Shown: positions 7,537 through 17,033, counted from the stretch's first letter. The stretch: DNA of 35,285 nt from Candidatus Puniceispirillum sp. (GCA_016778895.1 JADHOR010000018.1:1-35285); one strand, 5' to 3'. Translations and numbers: made by a program. The notes: generated by a model from the sequence alone, not told the origin.

Positions 7537-8547
7537 ATGATTATTGATTGTCATGGCCATTACACAACTACGCCGCCACAGGTCGAGGCCTATCGTAACG
7601 AGCAGCGGGCATTGCTGGCGCATGACCCAAACCATCTTTTTACCAAGGGCGATGTGAAAATCTCGGATGATGAAATCCGCGAATCAATCGTCAATAATCA
7701 GCTTAAATTGCAACAGGATCGCGGGACTGATCTAACGATCTTTTCGCCGCGGGCTAGTTGGATGGGGCATGATCTTGGCAATGCCAGCACGTCGCAAGCA
7801 TGGACTGAGCTTTGTAATGATCTAATCCGGCGCGTCTGTGATCTGTTTCCAGATAATTTTGTTCCGGTTTGCCAATTGCCGCAAAGCCCCGAGACCTCGC
7901 TTGAAAATAGCATTGCCGAACTGTCGCGCTGTGTCGAGGAGATGGGCTTCATTGGTTGTAATCTCAACCCTGATCCCTCGGGTGGTTTTTGGAAGGATCC
8001 GCGTCTTGGTGACCGTTACTGGTATCCGTTTTATGAAAAAATGATCGAGCTGGATGTGCCCGCGATGATCCATGTGTCGGGGGCGTGCCAACATTCGCTT
8101 GATACGACATCGAGCTATTATCTTGGGGCTGACACAACCGCCTTTACCCAGCTGTTATTTTCTGACGTCTTCACGGATTTCCCTGAATTAAAGCTGATTA
8201 TCCCGCATGGCGGCGGTGCAGTTCCTTATCATTGGGGCAGGTTCCGCGGGATTGCACAGGATAGGGGCCTTGGTGATTTGGATGAACGGGTGCTTGGCAA
8301 TCTCTATTTTGACACGTGCGTCTATCACCAGCGCGGTATCGATCTGCTGCTGGATGTCATCCCGACGAAAAATATTCTGTTTGCCTCAGAAATGATCGGT
8401 GCGGTTCGCGGTATTGATCCCAGAACTGACCACCACTACGACGACACCAAGCGATATATCGATGGTAACAAGGCGCTGGATGCGGCGGCAAAGCAGGCTA
8501 TTTTTGAGGGAAATGCCCGGCGCGTCTTTAGCCGGCTCCAAATATGA
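7537..8547 (+). CDS. ligJ: 4-oxalomesaconate hydratase
   Basis: Zn-dependent amidohydrolase-fold hydratase that adds water to 4-oxalomesaconate, giving 4-carboxy-4-hydroxy-2-oxoadipate, the substrate of LigK. The 336-aa protein starts MIIDCHGHY, placing metal ligands at H6 and H8. H179 (in MIHVSGA) and E285 (in FASEM) fall within one residue of the metal and catalytic positions known for Sphingobium LigJ. Other family segments are PRASWMGHD, NPDPSGG and PHGGGAVPYHWGR. The ATG follows AGGGAAG by 8 nt. Related family members include amidohydrolase-type decarboxylases (gamma-resorcylate, ACMSD), but the ligI and ligK neighbours support the hydratase call. It forms the end of the accessory block; the next gene is convergent. 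Confidence 0.9.
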   Translation: MIIDCHGHYTTTPPQVEAYRNEQRALLAHDPNHLFTKGDVKISDDEIRESIVNNQLKLQQDRGTDLTIFSPRASWMGHDLGNASTSQAWTELCNDLIRRVCDLFPDNFVPVCQLPQSPETSLENSIAELSRCVEEMGFIGCNLNPDPSGGFWKDPRLGDRYWYPFYEKMIELDVPAMIHVSGACQHSLDTTSSYYLGADTTAFTQLLFSDVFTDFPELKLIIPHGGGAVPYHWGRFRGIAQDRGLGDLDERVLGNLYFDTCVYHQRGIDLLLDVIPTKNILFASEMIGAVRGIDPRTDHHYDDTKRYIDGNKALDAAAKQAIFEGNARRVFSRLQI

Positions 8548-8588
8548 TGATAAAAGCCTGATCATCAAAACGTGATTATAAAGGTTTG

Positions 8589-8607
8589 AGCCTAATTCGG
8601 TTAGGCT
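8589..8607. terminator. Hairpin between convergent ligJ and SIS gene
   Basis: AGCCTAA (8589-8595) and TTAGGCT (8601-8607) form a perfect 7-bp stem around a five-base loop, overlapping the stop codon of the minus-strand SIS gene. Neither strand has a clean T run, but the minus strand continues CAAACCTTTATAA. It may act as a weak terminator between the two convergent genes. Confidence 0.35.
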
Positions 8608-9218
8608 TTGAAATAATGCGCCTCAAGCTGCCTGCAAATCTCGTGATAGATTGGCAAATGCAGTTCTTGAATGCGGGCAACATTGTCTGACGGCACGTCA
8701 ATCAGTACATCACATAATGGTGCCAGCTGGCCGCCACCAGCACCAGTTAGCCCAATCACCACCATGTTTCTGGCGCGTGCCGCCTTGGCACCAAGCAAAA
8801 CATTGCGCGAATTTCCAGATGTGGATATCGCCAATAAAACGTCACCAGCCTTGCCCAATGCCCAAATCTGCTGGGCAAAAATCAAATCACCATCAAGGTC
8901 ATTTGCAATTGCCGTGATCAGCGCGCTGTGGCTGACCAGCGACAATGCAGGCAATCCATATTGCAGCTTGTCCCCAAGAAGGGTGGCATCATCACCGCTA
9001 ACGGCGGCCAGTTTGTTCCTGTCATCGGCTGTTAAGGGGCGGCCAAGGCAAAACCCCTTCATCAATTCGCCGACGATATGCTCGCAATCCGCCGCACTGC
9101 CCCCATTGCCGCAAATCAGCAAAGTGCCGCTGGCATCATAGCTGGTAATCAGCTTTTCAACCGCTGCTTTCAGGCTGTCATGCTGGCTATTACCGTTATT
9201 TAGATCTGGCTGCTGCAT
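8601..9218 (-). CDS. gmhA: SIS-domain isomerase, GmhA-like (sedoheptulose 7-phosphate isomerase)
   Basis: Sugar isomerase of the GmhA/DiaA group, 205 aa from the ATG at 9218. GmhA converts sedoheptulose 7-phosphate to heptose 7-phosphate for lipopolysaccharide inner core. The SIS motifs are CGNGGSAADCEHIVGEL near residue 36, a middle AIANDLDGD segment, ISTSGNSRNVL near 132, and the C-terminal PSDNVARIQELHLPIYHEIC with the conserved Gln-Glu and His. An ATG four codons upstream (9230) exists, but the GGAG at 9225-9228 sits six bases before the 9218 ATG and favours the shorter form. DiaA, a DnaA-binding paralogue, is the main alternative. No other heptose genes are adjacent, so the specific substrate rests on sequence alone. 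Confidence 0.8.
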   Translation of the reverse strand: MQQPDLNNGNSQHDSLKAAVEKLITSYDASGTLLICGNGGSAADCEHIVGELMKGFCLGRPLTADDRNKLAAVSGDDATLLGDKLQYGLPALSLVSHSALITAIANDLDGDLIFAQQIWALGKAGDVLLAISTSGNSRNVLLGAKAARARNMVVIGLTGAGGGQLAPLCDVLIDVPSDNVARIQELHLPIYHEICRQLEAHYFKA

Positions 9219-9322
9219 CAGGCGCTCCATTATTTACTGGCACATATTTGTTGGCATAGTGACTGTGCAATGCCCCATTATCGAGTGGCGAGACGGAAAG
9301 CACAAATGATAAAATGGCTGCC

Positions 9323-10156
9323 CTAGAGGGGGTGATTATCAATTAGCCGCGTTGACCCAAGCCAGACGGCCGCAAAAATCCGGCTATGTGGGGCAGCGAA
9401 GCGGCAAATCTGCAAATCATCAGCGCGGCGAAGGTCAAAATAATCAATGGCACCAAACCCTGCTTCGGTCAGGCGGTTTCTTGCTTTTTCCAATGCCGCC
9501 TCAACCGGTGCGCCGTCTTTGATCTGGGTGGCAGTTACCTGCATTTCAGCATAGAGAAGTGGCGCCAGCTTTCGATCAGCGGGGCTGAGGTAATGGTTGC
9601 GCGATGAGAGCGCCAGCCCATCTGCTTCACGGATTGTCGAATGCGCCAGGATTTGAACCGGCAAATCTAGATCCCGAACCATCTGCCGGATGACTTCAAG
9701 CTGCTGAAAATCCTTTTCACCAAAAATCGCAAAATCAGCGGGTATATGGGTAAACAGCTTCAATACCACTGTCGCAACGCCGGTAAAAAAATGCGGCCGT
9801 GCCTCGCCCTCCATAGGTGTCGCAACCCCGCCCGGCACAATGCTGGTCGCATGACCATCTTCATACATACTGGCCGGGGTATAGATGGCATCACAGCCAC
9901 CACTGGCCTCGATTGCCGCACAATCACTGTCAAGAGTGCGCGGATAATGGTCGAAATCCTCGCCAGCACCAAATTGGGTAGGGTTTACATAGATGCTGAC
10001 AATGACACGAGATGCGGTTTGCCGCGCCTTGGCAATTAGCGCAAGATGGCCGGAATGAATATTGCCCATCGTTGGCACAAGACAGACCGTTTCACCTGCC
10101 TGCTGCCATTTCTTTGTGTTGGCGGTGATGTCAGTTTTTTGATGCAGAATATTCAT
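9323..10156 (-). CDS. panC: Pantothenate synthetase (pantoate-beta-alanine ligase)
   Basis: ATP-dependent condensation of pantoate with beta-alanine to give pantothenate, the coenzyme A precursor; cytoplasmic. The 277-aa protein has the nucleotidyl-transferase signatures PTMGNIHSGH near residue 28 (HIGH-type), VNPTQFG near 57, the HFFTGVATVV segment near 121, FGEKDFQQL near 144, and ALSSRN near 181 (KMSKS-type). The length matches the family. It lies 18 nt downstream of panB on the same strand, so the pair is an operon for the last steps of pantothenate synthesis. The ATG at 10156 has no strong ribosome site, consistent with coupling to panB. Identification is secure. Confidence 0.96.
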   Translation of the reverse strand: MNILHQKTDITANTKKWQQAGETVCLVPTMGNIHSGHLALIAKARQTASRVIVSIYVNPTQFGAGEDFDHYPRTLDSDCAAIEASGGCDAIYTPASMYEDGHATSIVPGGVATPMEGEARPHFFTGVATVVLKLFTHIPADFAIFGEKDFQQLEVIRQMVRDLDLPVQILAHSTIREADGLALSSRNHYLSPADRKLAPLLYAEMQVTATQIKDGAPVEAALEKARNRLTEAGFGAIDYFDLRRADDLQICRFAAPHSRIFAAVWLGSTRLIDNHPL

Positions 10157-10174
10157 CCAGATACCATGTTACTA

Positions 10175-10984
10175 TCAGGGTTTTTTGGGCCAGAAAAGAT
10201 GATCCTTGGTCGGAAAGCTACCATCGATGACAGCGGCGCGATAGCCACTTGCAGCAGCGCTGATATCATCCTGAAGATTGGCAAATTTGCGGACGAATTT
10301 TGGTGTAAAAGCGTCATATAGACCAAGCACATCTTCAGTAACAAGAATTTGCCCGTCACAGGCTGCTGAGGCGCCAATACCAATGGTTGGCACCGCGCAC
10401 CCCATCGCAATCGACGCTGCAACCGGTTCGATGATACCCTCCATAACGATTCCGAAAACACCGGCGTCGACAAGGGCATTAGCATCGATATGAAGCTGGC
10501 TTGCTTCTTCCTCGCTGCGACCGGTAATGCGAAACGCCGTCCCTGCCACAGCGTGCTGAGGCAGCAGGCCGATGTGACCAAGAACCGGAATGCCCGAATC
10601 CACAAGGCATTTGACATGCGGGGCAAGATCGGTGCCGCCCTCAAGCTTGACCGCGTCAGCGCCGGTTTTTGCCATAATTTCGCTGGCGCTTGCCAATGCC
10701 TGCGCCGGGCTGTTTTCATAGCTGCCAGCAGGAAGGTCAATCACCACAAGCGATGATTTGCGCCGCCGCATGACCGCCTGACCATGCCGGATCATCATAT
10801 TAAGATCAGCATTTTGCGTCGTGTCCATCCCGTAGATCACCATCGCCACGGAATCGCCGACAAGAAGCATATCACAATGCGGGTCAAGGGCATGTGCCAT
10901 CGGCGCGCTATAGGCGGTCAGGCAAACAATTTTACGCTGGCCTTTTAGAGCCATAAAATCAGCAATTTGAGGTTTTTTAGGCAT
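10175..10984 (-). CDS. panB: 3-methyl-2-oxobutanoate hydroxymethyltransferase (ketopantoate hydroxymethyltransferase)
   Basis: Transfers a hydroxymethyl group from methylenetetrahydrofolate to 2-oxoisovalerate to form ketopantoate, the first committed step to pantothenate. The 269-aa protein shows CLTAYSAPMA near residue 21, LVGDSVAMVIYG near 41 with the metal-binding Asp, DLPAGSYE near 83, KLEGG near 113, GHIGLLPQ near 136, a Glu-containing VMEGI near 179, and PTIGIGAS near 198. The frame is open to 11095, but the ATG at 10984 begins the homologous sequence (MPKKPQIADF). It precedes panC by 18 nt. The one-carbon donor links it biochemically to the gcv operon nearby, though the two are separate units. 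Identification is secure. Confidence 0.96.
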   Translation of the reverse strand: MPKKPQIADFMALKGQRKIVCLTAYSAPMAHALDPHCDMLLVGDSVAMVIYGMDTTQNADLNMMIRHGQAVMRRRKSSLVVIDLPAGSYENSPAQALASASEIMAKTGADAVKLEGGTDLAPHVKCLVDSGIPVLGHIGLLPQHAVAGTAFRITGRSEEEASQLHIDANALVDAGVFGIVMEGIIEPVAASIAMGCAVPTIGIGASAACDGQILVTEDVLGLYDAFTPKFVRKFANLQDDISAAASGYRAAVIDGSFPTKDHLFWPKKP

Positions 10985-11247
10985 GGCGGTCGGTCTCGTT
11001 GCAGGCGGCGTGCATAATATATCGACAAAAGCGCCCAAGTTAGGGATAGGTAACTGGGACGAACCCAACGCAAAATAATGCGAAAGAACTAGCACATATT
11101 TGCCGGACGGGCGATAGCTTTTTAAAGGGATGCCGACACGGCTAGTCGCTTGACCTGTCTATTGTCGATGCCTAGATTGAGCGCTGCATTATCGTCCTGT
11201 TGCGCTTAATCAGGCGCTGCTTTTTTTGTCTCTTTTCGAGGATAACG

Positions 11248-12054
11248 ATGACCCGACCCACAATCATCATGGCGGCACCGAACGGCGCACGCAAAGTGAA
11301 AATTGATCATCCCGCGGTGCCGGTGACGATTGACGAGACCATTGCCACTGCCAAGGAATGCCATGCAGCTGGTGCCAGCATCCTTCATGCTCATGTGCGC
11401 GATGATGCGGGCAAGCATCTGCTTGATGTGGCACGCTATCGCAAACTGCTTGATGGTTTGCGCCAAGAAGTGCCGGAAATGCTGGTGCAGATTACCACCG
11501 AAGCTGTGGGTATCTACACGCCGGATCAGCAGGCCGATCTGGTATTTGAGTTGAAACCTGATTTTGTCTCGGTCGGTTTTCGCGAAATGATCGGCGATAA
11601 TGGTGAGGCGGCGCGTGCGCTGGCCACAAATTTTTATCACCAAAGCCTGGCCGAGCAGATCTGTGTTCAGCATATTCTTTATGATGTTGATGATCTGGTT
11701 CGGTTCCGTGCTGCGATTGCCGACGGTATTTTGCCAGATGCGCGCCCGCACGTGCTTTTGGTATTGGGCCGTTATAGTGGAAATTTCCAGTCTGATCCGG
11801 CCGAGATGAAACCATTTATCGCTGATGGGCTGCCGGATATGGCAAGCTGGTCAATCTGTGCATTTGGTCACCGTGAATTTGATGTGATGACGGATGCGAT
11901 TGCGAATGGCGGTCATTGTCGGGTTGGGTTTGAAAATAACCTTTATTTGAAGGATGGCAGCCTTGCGTCGAGCAATGCCGATCTGGTGCGCCAGCTGGCC
12001 GAAACCTGTCAGCCAGCCAGCCGCGCCGATACTTTGGCACTATTCGCGCTCTAA
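11248..12054 (+). CDS. BKACE-family enzyme (DUF849, 3-keto-5-aminohexanoate cleavage enzyme type)
   Basis: Zn-dependent TIM-barrel enzyme of 268 aa. Members condense acetyl-CoA with a beta-keto acid and cleave it to acetoacetate plus a new CoA ester. Visible signatures are IIMAAPNGAR at the N terminus, the metal pair H47-x-H49 in ILHAHVRDDAG, and E229 in VGFENNLYLKDG; these correspond to the His, His and Glu metal ligands of the lysine-fermentation enzyme Kce. The N-terminal NGAR replaces the more common TGA/TP pattern, so this is a divergent subgroup whose keto-acid substrate cannot be predicted. The ATG at 11248 is preceded by CGAGGATAACG; an upstream frame to 11200 is likely not translated. 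It stands alone between divergent panB and convergent gcvP. Family secure, substrate unknown. Confidence 0.85.
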   Translation: MTRPTIIMAAPNGARKVKIDHPAVPVTIDETIATAKECHAAGASILHAHVRDDAGKHLLDVARYRKLLDGLRQEVPEMLVQITTEAVGIYTPDQQADLVFELKPDFVSVGFREMIGDNGEAARALATNFYHQSLAEQICVQHILYDVDDLVRFRAAIADGILPDARPHVLLVLGRYSGNFQSDPAEMKPFIADGLPDMASWSICAFGHREFDVMTDAIANGGHCRVGFENNLYLKDGSLASSNADLVRQLAETCQPASRADTLALFAL

Positions 12055-12076
12055 CGGTAATTTCCCTGTCAGCTGG

Positions 12077-14905
12077 TTATTCCGCAGCCTGCTGCTCCCA
12101 AAATTCCATTGGCGGGCACGCACAAATTAAGGCACGGTCGCCAAGGGCATTATCAACGCGGTTTACCGGTGGCCAGTATTTATTAGCCTGGTAATTGCCG
12201 TCGGGATCACCGGCTTGCCTACGGCTGTAAGGATGCGTCCAGTCATCCACCATAATGTCGGTGGCGGTATGTGGGGCATTAACCAGCGGATTATCATTTT
12301 TAGGCCAGGCGCCATCGGCAACGGCACTGATTTCCGAGGCAATTGCAATCATCGCATCACAAAACCGGTCAATTTCGGCGCGTGATTCAGACTCGGTTGG
12401 TTCAATCATCAACGTGCCAGCAACCGGAAACGACATGGTTGGAGCATGAAACCCATAGTCAATCAGTCGTTTTGCGATGTCTTCATTGCTAATGCCGGTG
12501 GCATCCTGAATTTGCCGGATATCAATGATACATTCATGCGCAACGCGGCCATGGCGGCCGGTATATAGCAATGGATAGCTATCATTCAGCCGCGTGGCGA
12601 TATAATTAGCCGATAGAATGGCTGTTGCGGTGGCATCGAACAGCCCATTTGGTCCCATCATGCGGATATAGGCATAGGTAATCGGCAAAATGCCTGCCGA
12701 GCCAAACGGGGTAGCACTGACCGCACCGATCCCCCCAATTGGTGACCCTGGCAGAAATGGTGCCAAATGTGCTGCAACCCCGATCGGGCCAATGCCCGGG
12801 CCACCGCCACCATGCGGGATGCAAAAGGTTTTATGCAGGTTCAAATGGCTGACATCCGCGCCAAATTCCGGTGGCGCGCAATGCCCGACAAGCGCATTTA
12901 GGTTTGCACCATCGACATAAACCTGCCCGCCGGCAGCATGGATGATCGCACAAATATCGGCAATTGCCTCTTCAAACACGCCATGGGTCGACGGATAGGT
13001 CACCATCAAAGCGGCCAGATTTTTTGCATATTGGGCGGCCTTGGCACGCAGATCATCAAGATCAACATCCCCTGATGCGTCGCATTTCACCACAATAACC
13101 TTCATGCCGGCCATTGCCGCTGATGCTGGGTTGGTGCCATGTGCAGATGAGGGGATCAGGCAGATATTGCGATGATCATCGCCGCGCGACCGGTGATAGC
13201 GCGAAATCGCCAGCAAGCCGGCAAATTCGCCTTGCGCACCGGAATTTGGCTGTAGTGACATCGCTGCATAGCCGGTACATTGGCATAGCATCTCCTCCAG
13301 CCGTTCAATCATTTCGTGATAGCCAACAGTCTGATCATCTGGTGCAAAGGGATGGATATTGGCAAATTCCGGCCATGTAATCGGCATCATCTCGGCGGTG
13401 GCGTTCAGCTTCATTGTGCAAGACCCAAGCGGAATCATGCAGCGGTCCAGCGCCAGATCACGATCTGATAATCGGCGCATATAGCGCAGCATTTCAGTTT
13501 CTGAACGGTAGTTGTGAAACACTTCATGCGTCAGAAAACGGCTTGTCCGGCCAAGCTCGGCAGGCAGGCTATTCAGCTGATCATCGCCAAGGCTACCGCC
13601 AAGCGCAGTGATGATTCCCTTCAAAGCTGCATCGTCGATGGTCTCATCAAAACTTGCGGCTATGGCGCCATCAAGCGGGCGCAGATTAAACCCGGCGGCA
13701 ACGGCTGCAGCCATCAATTTATCGCGGTCCTGTGCCGCCTCAATGACCACAGTGTCAAAGAATGCCTGATGCCGCAGACTGCGGCCCGCATTAACCAAGG
13801 CAGCGGCAAAGCGGCGCGCCTGGCGGTTACTGTGCGCCGCAATATTCTGCAGACCTTCTGGTCCGTGCCAGACCGCATAAAAGCTTGACATAATCGCTAG
13901 CAATGCCTGTGCGGTGCAAATATTGGAAGTGGCCTTTTCGCGGCGAATATGCTGTTCACGCGTTTGCAGGGCGAGCCGATATGCTGGCCTGCCTCGTGCG
14001 TCGCGTGAGACTCCGACAAGCCGACCGGGGATCGCGCGTTGTAAAGGCTGGCTGCAGGCAAAATAGGCAGCATGAGGTCCGCCAAACCCAAACGGAACAC
14101 CAAAACGCTGGGCGCTGCCAACCACGATATCGGCACCCATTTCACCGGGCGGGGTCAGCAGGGTTAATGCCAACAAATCGGCAGAGACAACGACGAGCCC
14201 GCCACCTTCATGGATCGCGTCAATATCGTCGGTAAGGTCACGGATTGCACCGGTGCTGCTAGGATAGCTCAGGAGGCCACCAAAGCAATCTGCGGCGACT
14301 GGACGGTCAATCGCGCTGATATCAATGATGATGCCAAGCGGCTCGGCGCGGGTTTGCAAAATTGCAATGGTTTGCGGGTGTGTATCAGGGTCTACGATAA
14401 AACGGTTGCCCTTGGGTTTGTGCATCCGGTGCGCCAGCGCCATACCCTCGGCGGCAGCAGTGGCCTCATCAAGCAGTGATCCATTGGCAATATCCATTCC
14501 GGTCAGATCTATAATCATTGTCTGAAAATTCAAAATGGCTTCGAGCCGCCCTTGCGATATTTCCGGCTGATAGGGCGTATAGGCCGTATACCATGCCGGG
14601 TTTTCCAGAATATTACGCTGGATTACTGGCGGCGTGTGGCAATTGTAATAGCCCATCCCAATCAACGAGGTTTTGATTTGATTCTTGCTGGCAAACCCCT
14701 TCAACTCGTCCAGAGTTTCATGTTCCGATAATGCCGGTTGCAACGCCATTTTGCTCTGACGCCGGATATTTTGGGGGATCACCATATCCAGTAATTCGGT
14801 CAATGACGAGACACCGACGGTATCAATCATCGCGTCAATATCAGCGTCATCAAGGCCGATGTGACGGCTGGAAAAGGCAGCTTGCGGGGGAGGTAGTGGT
14901 AACAT
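12077..14905 (-). CDS. gcvP: Glycine dehydrogenase (aminomethyl-transferring), P protein
   Basis: PLP enzyme that decarboxylates glycine and loads the aminomethyl group on the lipoyl arm of GcvH. At 942 aa it is the long, fused form with both N and C halves, not the split gcvPA/gcvPB. The N terminus carries FSSRHIG and the C-terminal half carries [17 protein letters not shown], with the PLP lysine at residue 692. The [10 protein letters not shown] and PNSGAQGE segments are also present. The ATG at 14905 follows AAAGGA by 6 nt; an in-frame TTG at 14920 is less likely. It is the last gene of gcvT-gcvH-gcvP, 118 nt after gcvH, and under the upstream glycine riboswitch. No L protein (lpd) is in the window. 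Identification is secure. Confidence 0.98.
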   Translation of the reverse strand: MLPLPPPQAAFSSRHIGLDDADIDAMIDTVGVSSLTELLDMVIPQNIRRQSKMALQPALSEHETLDELKGFASKNQIKTSLIGMGYYNCHTPPVIQRNILENPAWYTAYTPYQPEISQGRLEAILNFQTMIIDLTGMDIANGSLLDEATAAAEGMALAHRMHKPKGNRFIVDPDTHPQTIAILQTRAEPLGIIIDISAIDRPVAADCFGGLLSYPSSTGAIRDLTDDIDAIHEGGGLVVVSADLLALTLLTPPGEMGADIVVGSAQRFGVPFGFGGPHAAYFACSQPLQRAIPGRLVGVSRDARGRPAYRLALQTREQHIRREKATSNICTAQALLAIMSSFYAVWHGPEGLQNIAAHSNRQARRFAAALVNAGRSLRHQAFFDTVVIEAAQDRDKLMAAAVAAGFNLRPLDGAIAASFDETIDDAALKGIITALGGSLGDDQLNSLPAELGRTSRFLTHEVFHNYRSETEMLRYMRRLSDRDLALDRCMIPLGSCTMKLNATAEMMPITWPEFANIHPFAPDDQTVGYHEMIERLEEMLCQCTGYAAMSLQPNSGAQGEFAGLLAISRYHRSRGDDHRNICLIPSSAHGTNPASAAMAGMKVIVVKCDASGDVDLDDLRAKAAQYAKNLAALMVTYPSTHGVFEEAIADICAIIHAAGGQVYVDGANLNALVGHCAPPEFGADVSHLNLHKTFCIPHGGGGPGIGPIGVAAHLAPFLPGSPIGGIGAVSATPFGSAGILPITYAYIRMMGPNGLFDATATAILSANYIATRLNDSYPLLYTGRHGRVAHECIIDIRQIQDATGISNEDIAKRLIDYGFHAPTMSFPVAGTLMIEPTESESRAEIDRFCDAMIAIASEISAVADGAWPKNDNPLVNAPHTATDIMVDDWTHPYSRRQAGDPDGNYQANKYWPPVNRVDNALGDRALICACPPMEFWEQQAAE

Positions 14906-15023
14906 GATGCGTCCTTTCAAAAATAATAACCGGTCAGAAATACCGTCGGCCAGAGGTAACAGGTGGCGTTCTCATCAATGCCATTATGCGGCGAATAGCG
15001 GCGCGGCGATTATGCGTTGCCGT

Positions 15024-15386
15024 CTAGCCAATCAATGCGTTATACGCGTCCTCATCCATCAGTGATTCGAGATCGCCAACATCGCTGACCTTGATCTTGA
15101 ACAGCCAGTTTTGCATGGCTTTTTCAGGAGTGATTGCGGTCAGATCATCCAGCAATGCGCTATTCACCTCGGTAACATCACCGCCAGCAGGGCTGTAGAT
15201 ATCTGATGCCGCCTTCACTGATTCAAACACCGCCACCGCATCACCCTTGCTGACGCTGGTACCAGTATCGGGCAGTTCGACAAAAACAATATCGCCCAGT
15301 TGTTCAACCGCATGGGGTGAAATACCAACTGTGCAGATGTCATCGTCTAGCTTGGCCCATTCGTGATCTTCAGAAAATTTCAACAT
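15024..15386 (-). CDS. gcvH: Glycine cleavage system H protein
   Basis: Lipoyl carrier of the glycine cleavage system, 120 aa, shuttling the aminomethyl group between P, T and L proteins. It has the HEW near residue 8, the lipoylation site K58 in FESVKAASD, and a C-terminal LFKIK segment, all standard. An AAGGAGG ribosome site lies 6 nt upstream of the ATG and is the strongest in the operon, fitting the need for excess H protein. It sits between gcvT (30 nt upstream) and gcvP. Identification is secure. Confidence 0.98.
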   Translation of the reverse strand: MLKFSEDHEWAKLDDDICTVGISPHAVEQLGDIVFVELPDTGTSVSKGDAVAVFESVKAASDIYSPAGGDVTEVNSALLDDLTAITPEKAMQNWLFKIKVSDVGDLESLMDEDAYNALIG

Positions 15387-15416
15387 GATTTGCCTCCTTG
15401 TGGCTGGGATCGTTAT

Positions 15417-16511
15417 TTAACCGCGAAAATAGCGATGGGGAACGAGTGGCAAACTAGCCACTGTCATGGGTGTTTCACTGCCCCTTGTGGCGGCTGTGAT
15501 GACGGTGCCAGTGTCGGCAAGTTTGGCATCAACCAGACCCAGTGCGGCTGGCCGGTCGAGGCTTGGCGAAAAGCCGCCAGATGTGACGACGCCGACCTCA
15601 GCACCGTCATGTAACAGTATAGTGCCGTCACGCACCGGCCGTGCGCCAGTCGCCAACAGGCCAACAAGGCACCGCTTTGGCCCATGGGCGAACTCGTCAA
15701 GAATGACATCGGCACCGGGAAAATCGGCCGCTTCACGCCGTTTTTTGGACAGCGCGAATTTCAGTCCGGCCATTGTCGGGGTAATGGTCTCGTCCAACTC
15801 ATGCCCCCAAAGTGGCAGCCCGGCCTCAAGCCGTAACGTGTCACGGGCGCCAAGACCGGCAAGTGTGACCTCGTTTGTTGCCAATAGTGTCTTGGCGATC
15901 TCTACGACGGCGGTGGCCAGCATTGAAATTTCAAAACCGTCCTCGCCAGTATAGCCTGATCGCGTTATCACAAGCGGGATTGAATTAAGTTCAAAGCGCC
16001 GGATATCCATAAATCGTAAACCGTCCAGATCAAGGCCTAGGCTGCTCATTACAGCGGCAGCCTGGGGACCTTGAAGAGCCAGCAAGGCTTTATCGTGATG
16101 CACCTCTATTCTGGTTTCAGCGTCTAGATTCTGGCGCAAGTGATTAATATCATGCTGCGCCCGGCCCGCATTAACGACGAGGTGTAGATGACCATCGAGG
16201 CGTGCCACCATCAGATCATCAAGCACCCCGCCCGCATCGTTTAAAAACAGTGAATAGCGCACCCGCCCTTCGGCAACCGCGCCAATATCGGTTGGTGTTA
16301 ACCGCTCAAAAAAGGTGTCTGCACCTGATCCTGATAATTCGATCTGAACCATGTGCGACACGTCAAACAACCCGGCGCCATTGCGCGTCGCAAGATGTTC
16401 GGCCTTAATACCATGCGTATATTGAACAGGCATATTCCAGCCGGCAAACGGCACCATTCTGGCCCCGTTGGCACGGTGAAAATCGTAAAGTGGGGTTTGT
16501 TTTATATCCAC
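15417..16511 (-). CDS. gcvT: Aminomethyltransferase, glycine cleavage T protein
   Basis: Transfers the aminomethyl carbon from GcvH to tetrahydrofolate, releasing ammonia and making methylenetetrahydrofolate. The 364-aa protein begins TPLYDFHRANGARMVPFAGW, and has SHMVQIELSG, TRSGYTGEDGFEI near 185, LRLEAGLPLWGHELD near 230 and a C-terminal beta-barrel. The start is GTG at 16511, with AAGGGA eleven bases upstream. It is the first gene of the operon, with a leader of about 49 nt after the tandem glycine riboswitch. A second GcvT-fold gene in the window (28744-29703) is a YgfZ-type protein, not a duplicate. Identification is secure. Confidence 0.97.
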   Translation of the reverse strand: MDIKQTPLYDFHRANGARMVPFAGWNMPVQYTHGIKAEHLATRNGAGLFDVSHMVQIELSGSGADTFFERLTPTDIGAVAEGRVRYSLFLNDAGGVLDDLMVARLDGHLHLVVNAGRAQHDINHLRQNLDAETRIEVHHDKALLALQGPQAAAVMSSLGLDLDGLRFMDIRRFELNSIPLVITRSGYTGEDGFEISMLATAVVEIAKTLLATNEVTLAGLGARDTLRLEAGLPLWGHELDETITPTMAGLKFALSKKRREAADFPGADVILDEFAHGPKRCLVGLLATGARPVRDGTILLHDGAEVGVVTSGGFSPSLDRPAALGLVDAKLADTGTVITAATRGSETPMTVASLPLVPHRYFRG

Positions 16512-16560
16512 TGTTCTAATCCCTTGCTCACGCGTTAAAAAGATGAATACCCGTCTATGG

Positions 16561-16822
16561 TATTCGCCCCTTCTGTCGCGGAACCTGAGAGATTAGCTGT
16601 TTCCGATAACCGGTCATATTGACCTGATCGGCTGATCATCTGATACTTTTGCCGTTGCCGACTAGCTCAAAAGATCACCAGTTTTCCCCTTCGGTGGACA
16701 CTGCCGTGTCGCTTTCCAGAGTGCTCACATGAAAGTGTACTTTTACCTGAGAGTTTCTCGGGGTTTGCTCCTTCGGTGTTGCTGTCACCGCGTCGCTGCG
16801 GCAAGCAATCTCTCCCCTCTCA
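16561..16822 (-). promoter_or_regulatory. Tandem glycine riboswitch upstream of gcvT
   Basis: Read on the minus strand, the leader contains two glycine aptamers in series. Aptamer 1 (about 16820-16736) has GGGGAGAG, the core CACCGAAGG at 16771-16779 and closing CTCTCAGGTAAAAG. Aptamer 2 (about 16721-16561) has CTCTGGAAAG, the same CACCGAAGG at 16688-16696, closing ATCTCTCAGGTTCC and the trailing GACAGAAGGGG. The arrangement is the known tandem class that turns on gcv genes when glycine is plentiful. Aptamer 2 has an unusually long arm between its core and closing strand, about 80 nt, containing the hairpin GGTCA-ATA-TGACC. Switch mechanism (termination or translation) is not evident. Confidence 0.95.
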
Positions 16823-16850
16823 TGTATCGAGCAAGGTCACGCTAACGCAT

Positions 16851-16856
16851 TTTATA
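16851..16856 (-). promoter_or_regulatory. Candidate -10 element of the gcv operon
   Basis: The minus strand reads TATAAA, about 30 nt before the first riboswitch base, at a suitable distance for transcription start just ahead of the aptamer. The hexamer at the -35 position (AATTCA) is poor, so the call rests on the -10 and its position. Confidence 0.3.
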
Positions 16857-17033
16857 TTTTTCGGCAAGTGGGATGAATTTCAAACTGGTTGAAGTCAAAA
16901 AGGGTTCATTTGCTGCGGTAATTTATCCAAAAAGGTTGCAAAAACGCACTTGAGAATGTTTCTGCCCATGCTCATATAACAGAAGGCATTAAATGCCCGT
17001 GCCCCTATGCTGTTCGAAAAGTGAAGTTTTGCA

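Noticed and set aside
12195-12215. Possible attachment-site copy of the tRNA-Arg 3' end (TTGCCG..GGGATCACC)
   Set aside because: It lies inside gcvP coding sequence, has an inserted dinucleotide and is short, so it is a chance match.
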